DNA from: Cryptomeria japonica
Taxonomy: Eukaryota; Streptophyta; Pinopsida; Cupressales; Cupressaceae
NCBI RefSeq assembly: GCF_030272615.1
Contig: NC_081415.1
Span: 366,487,667 to 366,551,666, forward strand
DNA: 64,000 nt
Direction of reading: 5' to 3'
A program made the translations under genes and the position numbers. Below are positions 55,863-64,000 of the stretch, piece after piece (position 1 is the first letter of the stretch; each line of letters starts with the position of its first letter). The notes under the pieces were generated by a model. The model made no database searches. It was not told where the DNA came from and saw only the letters and a list, made by a program, of their open reading frames with translations.

Positions 55863-56755
55863 ATGGAAGAAGCTCCAAGAAAGGTATATATTGGAAATAA
55901 AATTGCACCCAGGGTTAGAAAAATGTTAATTGATTTATTGAGAAAATACAAGCATGTTTTTTCTTGGTCGTATGATGATTTGAAGGCTTACAGGGAAGAT
56001 TTATTTCAACATGAGATTCCTTTGAAAGAAAATGCCAAGCCTTTTAGGCAAAAATAGAGGTCTATTAATCCAACATTAGCAACTAAAATGCAAGAGGAGA
56101 TAGTCAAACTAGGAGACATTGGGATTATAAGACCTATCAGACATTCATCATGGGTGTCTAACTTGGTGCCTATCAGAAAAAAGAATGGAGATATCAGACT
56201 ATGTGTTGATTTCAAAAATCTGAATATATCTTCATTAAAAGACAATTATCCATTGCCAAATATGGAAGCAATGTTACAAAGGGTAACAAGCTATGAGCTT
56301 TTATCCATGATAGATGGATTTTCAAGTTATAACCAAGTGATGGTTAAAGAGTCAGAACAATACAAAACAACATTTACTACACCTTGGGGAACCTATGTTT
56401 ATATAAGAATGCCTTTTTGTTTAACAAATGTAGGAGCAACATTTCAAAGAGCCAATGATGTTGCATTTTCTGATATTGTAAATGTATTCTTAGTGGTATA
56501 TCAGGATGATTTAACAACTTATTCCAAGAAGGAAGGTGATCAATGTGGTCACCTTGAAATAAATTTTATCAGAGCTGTTGAATATGGGATATCCTTAAAC
56601 CCCAAAAAATGTGCTTTTGGGGAAACTGAAGGTAAGTTTCTTGGTCACATTGTTTTAAAAGATGGTGTGAGAATTCACCCAGAGAGGGTGATAGTGATAG
56701 ACAAAGTCCCTCAGCCCAGAACAGTGAAAGGTATCCAATCTTTCTTTGGGTAGAT
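55863..56755 (+). pseudogene. Element G reverse transcriptase
   Basis: Pre-RT KYKHVFSWSYDDLKAYREDL is followed by the RT body: GIIRPIRHSSWVSNLVPIRK, RLCVDFKNLNISSLKDNYPLP, SMIDGFSSYNQV, TPWGTYVYIRMPFCLTNVGA and the catalytic YQDD (56499-56510). It ends NPKKCAFGETEGKFLGHIV and KGIQSFFG. Stops lie at 56056 and 56752. The core is nearly intact. Confidence 0.92.
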
Positions 56756-57401
56756 AAATTTTTTAAGAAGGTTTGTCACTAATTTTTCTGAAATTTGTAG
56801 ACCTATATCCAAAATGTTAAAGAAAGGTGCAAAAATAGAATGAAATGAGGAGCTGGTCAAGGCATTCCAAGAGATTAAACAAGCTATTAAAAATGCACCT
56901 ATTCTTAAAACATCTGATTATGGAAAACCTATGTAGATATTTTCATTTGCATCTTTTCATACTGTTGCTGCTGTATTGTTGCAAAAGAATTTAGAAGGTT
57001 TCGAACAGCCTATAGCATTTTTTAGTAAGTATTTGCAAGCTGCAGAGTTGAAGTATGATTTAAATGAAAAGAAAGCTTATGCACTAGTGAAGGTTGCTAA
57101 ATCTTTTAGGAGTTACTTGATGAGAACAATAGTGGTTGCATATGTGCCTAGTGCTGCAATTAAAGATATTTGCACACAACAGGAAGTGTCTGGAAGAAGA
57201 TGTCGATGGATAAACAGGATCTAGAAAATCAATATTGATATCCAAATCACTAAATTAGTGAGAGGATTAGGATTGGCAAAGTTAATGTCCTAGAGTAATT
57301 TGGATACCAATCAAATAAATATTGTGGAAGAAGAGCATAGGTCTTGTATCTGTGATATGGATGGTTGCAAATGGTATGATGATATCATATATTATTTGTA
57401 G
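56756..57401 (+). pseudogene. Element G gypsy RNase H (decayed)
   Basis: NFLRRFVTNFSEICRPISKM and AFQEIKQAIKNAPIL precede FSFASFHTVAAVLLQKN, where the usual catalytic Asp is absent. PIAFFSKYLQAAELKYDLNE, KKAYALVKVAKSFRSYL and further linker sequence follow. Several stops are present. As in element A, loss of this active site goes with presence of a second RNase H. Confidence 0.82.
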
Positions 57402-58625
57402 AGGATGAAATGTCCTGAAGACATGATTGATAATAAAAGGAGGACATTAAAATTACATGCTATTAAATATGCCATTGTAAATGGGAAGCTCTGGTGGAGG
57501 AACAATGATGGTGTCATGTTAAAATGTGTCGACCAGGATCAAGCTCAGAAGTTGTTGTCTGAACTACATAGTGGAGTTTGTGGAGGGCATTATATGGCTA
57601 AAACAACTGCACACAAAGTATTAAGAGTTGGGTTTTGGTGGTTGACAATTTTCAAAGATGCACATCAACTAGTCAAGAAATGTGACCCATGCCAAAGATT
57701 TTTAGGAAAATTAAAATTTTCAGGAAATTTGCCATTAAGACCTGTAAATGTGCAAGCTCCATTTCAACAGTGGGGTATAGATTTCATTGGAGAAATAGAA
57801 TGCAAATCAAGTAGTCGCCATTCTTGGATTTTAGTAACCACTGATTATTTCACTAAGTGGGTTGAAGTTGTACCCACTAAAAAAGCAACAAGTAAGGTCA
57901 TAATTGATTTCCTTACAAACAATATATTGACAAGATTTGGGTGTCCAGAGAGGATAGTCTTTGATAATGCAATGAGTTTTAGGTTAGAACAATATGAAGA
58001 CTTCTACAATAAATATGGTATCCAGATTTCATATTCATCACCTTACCACCCACAAGGAAATGGGCAAGCTGAATCCAGTAACAAAAGTTTGATGAAAATT
58101 ATTAAATGAATCCTAGAAAATAATAAAAAGGCTTGGGATTCAAAGCTGAGATTAGTTGTTTGGGCAGACAGGGTAACAATCAAGAAAGCAATTGGATGTG
58201 CACCTTTTGATTTGGTGTATGGTATACGTGCAAGGTTACCCCAAAATAATCTGATGGAGATGTATAAATTTGTCCAAACTAATAACAATGATATAGATGA
58301 TGATATGCAGTTGAGAATTGAGGCTCTAATGGAATTAGATGAAGCTAGAAGAGAAGCAAGTACTAGAAATACAAAGTTACATATGCAGGTTAAAAACTAT
58401 ATGAAAAAGAACAACTACAAGGATTTTTCAGGTTAATGACTGGTTCTGATGTGGAATGCTAAAATAGAAGATAAAGGAAAACATGGCAAGTTTGATGCCA
58501 TTTGGCTGGGTCCATATCTGATTCAAAGCAAATGGGGAGAAGATTCTTATATTCTCCAGGATATACATGGTGATACTCTTGAATTGTCTGTTCATGGACA
58601 ATTATTGAAGCTCTACTTTTCTTGA
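57402..58625 (+). pseudogene. Element G integrase
   Basis: The HHCC region (LHSGVCGGHYMAKTTAHKVL, then KKCDPCQRF), core positions GIDFIGEI, FDNAMSF and GNGQAESSNKS (D, D, E present), and a C-terminal WLGPYLIQSKWGEDSYILQD segment (58504-58560) are seen. The end, GQLLKLYFS, stops at 58623. Stops lie near 58106 and 58434. The main 234-codon frame is well preserved. Confidence 0.92.
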
Positions 58626-60166
58626 AAGTAGTTATTTTCTATGAGGATTAGTTAGATTTTGTATATATTAGCTTAGTTTCTTTTCAGTTGAGGTTACCTT
58701 GTCGAGGTAATTTATTTTTGGTTTTCTCTATAATTGGTCTACTTCAACCAAATACCTTGGTTTCTCATCTCATTACTGTGAAATGAACGTCCCCAACTAG
58801 AGCCACTGATAGGACCTAAAATTATGTCTTGCAAAATTTGGTCGTCCTGGTTTTATTTTTGCCCTTGGTCAAGTTATCAAGGTTTAGGGCTATAGGGGTT
58901 TTTTCTTTTATGATTAAGATCTTGGTCTCAAAGCAAGTCTTCAGTCCCTTTTATATCATGTCATTACCTTTTCTCACTTAAGGCTAAGGGTTCCACTTTC
59001 ATTCATGGGGCCATTTTTCATTTCCTAAGTATTAAGTGGTGATTAACCGGTTCGTGAAATATGATATTCCTAAGTCATCCGTATGGAAGTTCCTATAATC
59101 GGTTTTCCTTTTTAAATTTTTGTGCTTGCGCTTGTATTTTCCTAAGTCCGAAAAGTCCTAAATACTTTGACCATTTGCTAAAGATAGGATGGATCCAACG
59201 GCTAGCGCTCCCACGTGATCAAAGATGTGAGGCTTTTAATGACTGTGGCATCGTGAGATTGTGCAGCATGTTATCAGCGAAAACCGGAAGGGTTAGCAGT
59301 GCAACCACTCGAAAGCATTGTGTTACCGGTTTGCAGGCAGTAAAGGTCAATTTACTAACAATCCCATCAATTTGCACGTGCTCAAAATGAATGGAGATGT
59401 TTTATCCTGAGGTAAAAGGTGCTCAATTTTTAAGTTCAGGAAGAGTCAATGGTCAGTATGGTAGGCGGTAAATTTTGAACAGATCAGACAGCCCTCATGT
59501 TCACACAATGGAAGTTGCAAGGTGGTTATGGACCGTGGCATCGCAGGATGATGCCACGTGTCTCGAGTTGGCCTGGAAGACCTACAATGGGGCCGCTGAC
59601 AGAGTTTGATAGAAAGATGAGGTGTTGCTGATTAGTCCTGATTTTGTGGGGTCGTTGATATAGATGAAAAGTCAAGTGCTGAGTCGACAAGAGATGATCG
59701 TTGGATTGGCCAATTTGGAAGATGATCGATGGTTAGTTTTCAAAAATTTTAAATACAAAGTCATGAGTCGTTGTTTCACTTGTGCGAATATTAATGGCAG
59801 ATGAGACATTTGTGTCCTTACCAAGACAACAATTAAAAGACTCTTAAAAGGTTTTTCATTCATAAAAGATTTCATAGCAATCCTGAAGAATTTCCTACTG
59901 CTGAAGGAGACTGAAATGACTATCTGGGACACAAAATTGTCATCTCTAGCAAAAATCAAGAGCAGTAAGTTTATCTGAGCTCTCCATATGTTCTTGAAAC
60001 AAGTTAATATTACAAATTATGTGTGAGGTTGCAAGAAGAAGTTTCAATTTGTTCTAGTATTAAGATACTAGATAGAGAATAGTGATATTTGTTTGAATTA
60101 CTTGTACTAGCCCTAGTTTTCCTTCCCAAAATTTGGAAATACAATATAAAGCCCTAGTTGCAGAAG
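58626..60166 (+). other. Spacer between integrase and ORF3 of element G
   Basis: No coding sequence is recognised. A TGTGGCATCG(T/C)GAG-like phrase occurs near 59244 and again as CGTGGCATCGCAGGATG near 59533. A TATATAAA-type sequence is not clear except ATATAAAG (60144-60151), just before ORF3, too close to be its promoter. It may hold the ORF3 promoter or splice signals; this is unproven. Confidence 0.45.
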
Positions 60167-63100
60167 ATGGCTCCCTCATGGAAACATTCAGGGAAAGTTG
60201 ATTATATGAAAAGAAATTTTTATAATGATTTCTTGGACCAATTAAAGCCCTCTACAAATGATAAGCAGCAGGGGTAGAAGTTTGTGGATGGAAAAACCCT
60301 AGGGGAAGGGTTAACTGACACAACATTCTGCTTGGTGGATGCTAATATACTGACAATTGGGTTAGATATTTTCAAATTATGGTATGGACAAAGGAAATTA
60401 ATTCCCCATTATCCAGTCCTTGGCAGTATGATTTGGGCAAGTTGGTGGTACCAGGTGTTTTTATGGATGTCGATTTACTCAAGGTTGTTGTAGATAGATA
60501 TGACCCAGTTTCAAGGGTTATTAGGGGAAATGATGGAGAGATTATATTAACCATCAGAAGGGAGGAATTTTAAGAGATTTTTGACTCATATGAACCATCC
60601 CCTATCTTGGTACAAGTAGATTTAAATGAACAAAAGGTAGAGTATTACAAGATGAAGGAATTCTTTCGAAAGAATTTCCTTCCAATGCATTTAGCTAGAG
60701 CGGGAAGTACAACATACCATATCAGCCCTAGCTCAAAAGAGTCGTTCCCAATTGGTGCTTTCGCTCCCTATTTTTAGGCTACTTTATTTTCTCTATGCCA
60801 AATATTGGGTTTTAATCCCATTACAATGATGCCTCCTAATTTTATGTACATGGCTATGCAGATACAGCATCTGGACTTTACAGTAGTTTTTGACTTTGCC
60901 CCTTATCTTGAGGAAAAGATTCATGAGGGGTTATTAGACATTAAGAATCATGTTGTTGGTGTTAAGTTCTCCTGGTATTCTTTACTCATGCATATGTTCC
61001 TTTCAAGGAATGCATATTATTTTGAGGGTACCATGAACCTCATAAGGAAAATAAATAATCAAGAGATTTCAATACAGCTCTGAAGCACAAACATGTCATG
61101 GGATAGACAAGAGGCTAGCTTTATAAGATTTGATAACAAATTTTCTTCTAGATTATGACAAAGGTTGATGGTGAATCCACCAAGGATTCCTAAGGAATTG
61201 CATGATTTTGTGAGACCCAAGGAGAGGGTGCCCATTACCAGGATTGAACATAATTGGGGGGATTTTATCTCGTACTCTGTAAGTACTATAATCATAATCT
61301 ATAGCTTTTTCGGATAGATTCATGTACTACCCTTCAATGTTCTTCTGAGAATGGGTTTTGTTGATGTGATGTGGCAAATTGGATGTATTCAGGATACAAA
61401 TTTAAAAGGAAAAGGAAAAGGGACATTCTTCCCGAATTACACCATTATCCCTTACTTTGTGATTATAAAGGGAGGACATGAGCACTTCGACAAATTCTTT
61501 GCTCCATATAGTTTGGGGGTAAGTATAGCTAGAAACAGTGATCCTGGGGGTTTTTATAACAATTTTAGAAGAAGAATAAAAGGAGCTATGTTGCCCCATG
61601 TGCATAATTTTCCTGAGGTCTTAATTAGGAATGAATTTGACCCCATGATTCAGGAATGGAGAAAAGAGAAGTGGATAATTTTTAGAAAATTATGGGTTGT
61701 TATTTAGAAGATGGATCCAAAATATGATCCATTAAAGGATTTTTCCCCATTCCATGCCAAGATTGAATTTTTTATGAGATTTTTTGATGAATTGACGAAG
61801 GTCTTAAGGGAGAAGCTAGCCAGACTTGAACAATTTCATGGCTGACAACAATTAAGCTCACAACCTCCTATATCCCGGAGAGAAAGTGGTGTGATAGCAG
61901 GGAGGCCTATTCAATAATATCCTAACAAAAGAGTTAGAGAAGAAACAAGTGAGGAAGAGGATAGTAGCACTGATAGTGGGAGATTGATAAGAAGAAAGGG
62001 TAAGAAGATGATCAGTTCAGAGCCTTTCCCCAAGATACAAACTAAGCCTCTTTAAGGAGATATGATCATCAATCTTGAAGATTCTGATAGAATTCCTTCA
62101 CCATTAGCTGTATATTTTTCACTAGTAAGGCAAGATGAGGAACACATGGAGGAAGACAGGTTTGCTGCAACAAGTGTAGAAATGTAGATTGGTATTCCTG
62201 TATTGCCTCCTAATTTGGAGTTGGATGTTACTCCCTTGGATATCCAGGGTAAAGCCTTCAAAGATGCAAGAAAGGATGCATGTGATAATTTCCTTGAGGA
62301 TGATGCTTTTGTAAGAACCCCAACCTTTTTGCAGTTAGTATGGAAGACAAAGGTTGATGAATACAAAGGAAGGATTACTGAGAGGAAGGCCCAAAGGCTA
62401 GATAGATCAGATCAAGAAATCCAAGAGGAAGTAAAGAATGAAATGAAGGAAGAGTTCAAGGAAATCACTGCTGATGAGGGCAGGAAAATTGTAAGTCGGG
62501 CTGGAGTCTTGATATTTCCAAAATGGGATATAGCAGATGCAGTGGCATTTGATGCAATTAGGAAATCAAAGGAAGAAGAAGCAGGGTTAGCATTAAGAGG
62601 ATCAAAATTTGCAGATGATTATGCAACCTTGGCCATATGGGCACTGGAGGAAGGACCTAGGAATCCTGACATCAGTGATTAAACCCCAACTTGAGGGGAA
62701 GCTTAATTATAAAGAGATTAGCCAAAACATCAAGTGTAGAGGCTACAAAGTTAAATGTTTATGTTGCTAAGCTGACACATGAGAGTGCAAAAAAGGAAGC
62801 TTTAGAGAACGTTGATCTGATGAATAATTTTTACAAGCTTTTTAATGATTATAATGCATCATAGAAAAGGTGTGTGGAGTTGCAAACAAGAGTGCAACTC
62901 CTTGAGCAAGAACAAATAAAGGTTTCATATCCTGCACTTACAGGACCCTCTGAGCCATCACCATCAAGGTCACCACCTATGGTCCAAGGAGGAGGATAAG
63001 CTCAATTAAATACAAGTACTAATATCCCTAGTATGGTATTAGTCCCATATGATGATGATGAGCCTGATACTACAAGATCAACTAAACAAAATGTGTCTCA

Positions 63101-63796
63101 TCTTTTAGAGAAGATTGTTGTATTAGAAATTAAATTGAAAGAATCAGAAAAACAATCAGTCGAGCAGTAGAAGGATATAGTTAGGTTTGTGCTAACTCAT
63201 TTGAATGAGAAAATTGAAAGCAGGATAAACAGTATCCATGCCTTATATTCTTTACTTTTTGATGCAATTCAAAATTTTAATGATGATAAAGAACTGGCAA
63301 TTCCCCTATTTACAAAGTGGTTACAAAGGGGAAATGAGCTCAGAATAAATTTCATGCTGAGAGACCACATGCATTCCAGCCACCATATTTGTTGGTGAAA
63401 TCCATGCAGGAAGCCCAAATTCTGCTAGAAAATATAGAAAGAAAGGTAAGGGAATTGATGAACAGTTTTAGTGAATTAGAACAAACCCTTTTGCCAAATA
63501 TTGAAGATAGAGAAGGGGCAGTTATGACTTTGAAGTTTTGGAAGGAAGAGGCAGACAGAGTCATCAACACCCAGGTAGAAATGAGTTGTGATGGGCTAAA
63601 TATGCATATGTTGGAGGATAGTATGGATGAAATAATTACTACATGGTTATTTTTTGAAACTTTTGAAAGAGAGGCAAACCAATTAGTCGTTAAGTATATT
63701 CTACATAGGGCAAAAGCTGATGAAGTCATAAATTTCAATTGGCCATCTGACGAAGATTATAGTGCGTGGAGTGGCATGTATCTGAATGATGAATAG
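60167..63796 (+). pseudogene. Element G ORF3: giant accessory protein of unknown function (about 1,200 codons)
   Basis: It starts MAPSWKHSGKVDYMKRNFYN. A shift near 60400 moves the reading to the frame that carries it to 62682. There one lost T (compare H at 1910) shifts it again. Conserved-looking parts include VVDRYDPVSRVIRGNDGEII (near 60487), a large globular part with FNPITMMPPNFMYMAMQI, GFVDVMWQIG and GGHEHFDKFFAPYSLGVSIA, a basic RRKGKK patch (near 61990), and a helical C-terminus ending AWSGMYLNDE. The last 1.8 kb are matched by element H. No known domain was recognised. It sits where env-like or other extra ORFs occur in some plant gypsy elements. No signal peptide or membrane segments are evident. 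Confidence 0.6.
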
Positions 63797-63860
63797 AAAG
63801 TTGTAAATGGTTTGCATAACTATTTTTGTTTTCTAGTGGCAGATATTTTGGAACCTATAA

Positions 63861-63876
63861 GATAGGATGGGGGTAA
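63861..63876 (+). other. PPT region of element G
   Basis: GATAGGATGGGGGTAA is identical to the tract before the H/G LTR and lies about 10 bases before the assumed LTR start. Confidence 0.5.
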
Positions 63877-63885
63877 TTTTTATCA

Positions 63886-64000
63886 TGAGTTTTGAAGAAG
63901 GCAGCTGCATATTTTGATCTAGTATAAGCAAGTTCGAGGATGATTGTTTTGTATAACAGAATGCGGTTATGTATAGTCATTCTAAGATGACAGGTGTCTC
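63886..64000 (+). repeat. 3' LTR of element G, cut by the window end
   Basis: TGAGTTTTGAAGAAGG onward matches the LTR from 49951 with only a few mismatches over 115 bases. Confidence 0.72.

Larger units (their letters stand above)
49951..64000 (+). mobile_element. Element G: Tat-like Ty3/gypsy retrotransposon with giant ORF3, 3' end cut by the window
   Basis: The order is LTR, PBS-like site, gag, protease, archaeal-type RNase H, RT, gypsy RNase H, integrase, spacer, ORF3, PPT and start of the 3' LTR. Numerous stops but few frameshifts are present. The C-terminal third of ORF3 and the LTR start are shared with H. The position of the second RNase H, upstream of RT, is unlike element A. Confidence 0.85.

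Noticed and set aside
60167-63796. ORF3 of element G considered as an env-like gene
   Set aside because: No signal peptide, transmembrane segment or cleavage-site pattern is visible. The sequence is charged and coiled-coil-rich.
1-64000. tRNA, rRNA, snoRNA and ordinary plant genes with introns
   Set aside because: No cloverleaf, rRNA or conserved host exon pattern was noticed on either strand. A dedicated search (tRNA covariance model, plant protein alignment) would be needed to exclude short ones.

Overview
This is plant nuclear DNA from a large, repeat-rich genome. Every recognisable coding stretch belongs to an LTR retrotransposon (Ty3/gypsy of the Tat type, or Ty1/copia with Sirevirus-like traits). 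Nearly all carry stop codons and frameshifts, and no ordinary host gene is visible. The repeats fit a large-genome seed plant, perhaps a gymnosperm, but nothing here fixes the species.

Layout. Positions 1-1225 hold a reverse-transcriptase fragment of gypsy family A. It is fused to an ORF3 fragment of a second gypsy family (element H, 1222-2250). H is split by a very large insertion, element A (2256-49064), flanked by a perfect 5-bp duplication CTAAT. H resumes at 49070 and runs into an LTR (about 49951-51098). That LTR also serves as the 5' LTR of a sister element G, whose 3' LTR is cut by the window end. H and G therefore form a tandem pair sharing one LTR.

Element A has 5' LTR, PBS, long leader, gag, protease, a G-patch domain, RT, RNase H, a second (archaeal-type) RNase H, integrase, an antisense plant-mobile-domain gene, PPT and 3' LTR. 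Its own sequence is about 16-17 kb. The rest is later insertions: F (4.2 kb, probable solo LTR, inside the 5' LTR), E (about 1.5 kb solo LTR, between protease and RT), B plus C (21.2 kb, inside RT) and I (3.2 kb, probable solo LTR carrying an ORF, inside the integrase C-terminus). B is a pol-less copia-like element with a zinc-knuckle gag and a second ORF of about 1,100 codons. C is a minus-strand copia tandem (LTR-internal-LTR-internal-LTR), and its middle LTR contains a further solo LTR, D. Nesting reaches four levels (H, A, C, D).

Element G runs gag, protease, archaeal-type RNase H, RT, decayed gypsy RNase H, integrase, a 1.5-kb spacer and an ORF3 of about 1,200 codons. Its second RNase H lies upstream of RT, whereas in A it lies downstream of the gypsy RNase H.

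The points most worth following up are the pol-less element B with its large ORF2, the unusual RNase H position and giant ORF3 of G/H, the antisense gene of A with a leader that mirrors the sense leader, and the ORF inside the probable solo LTR I. Identity figures are counts by eye over short stretches. No database search was possible.
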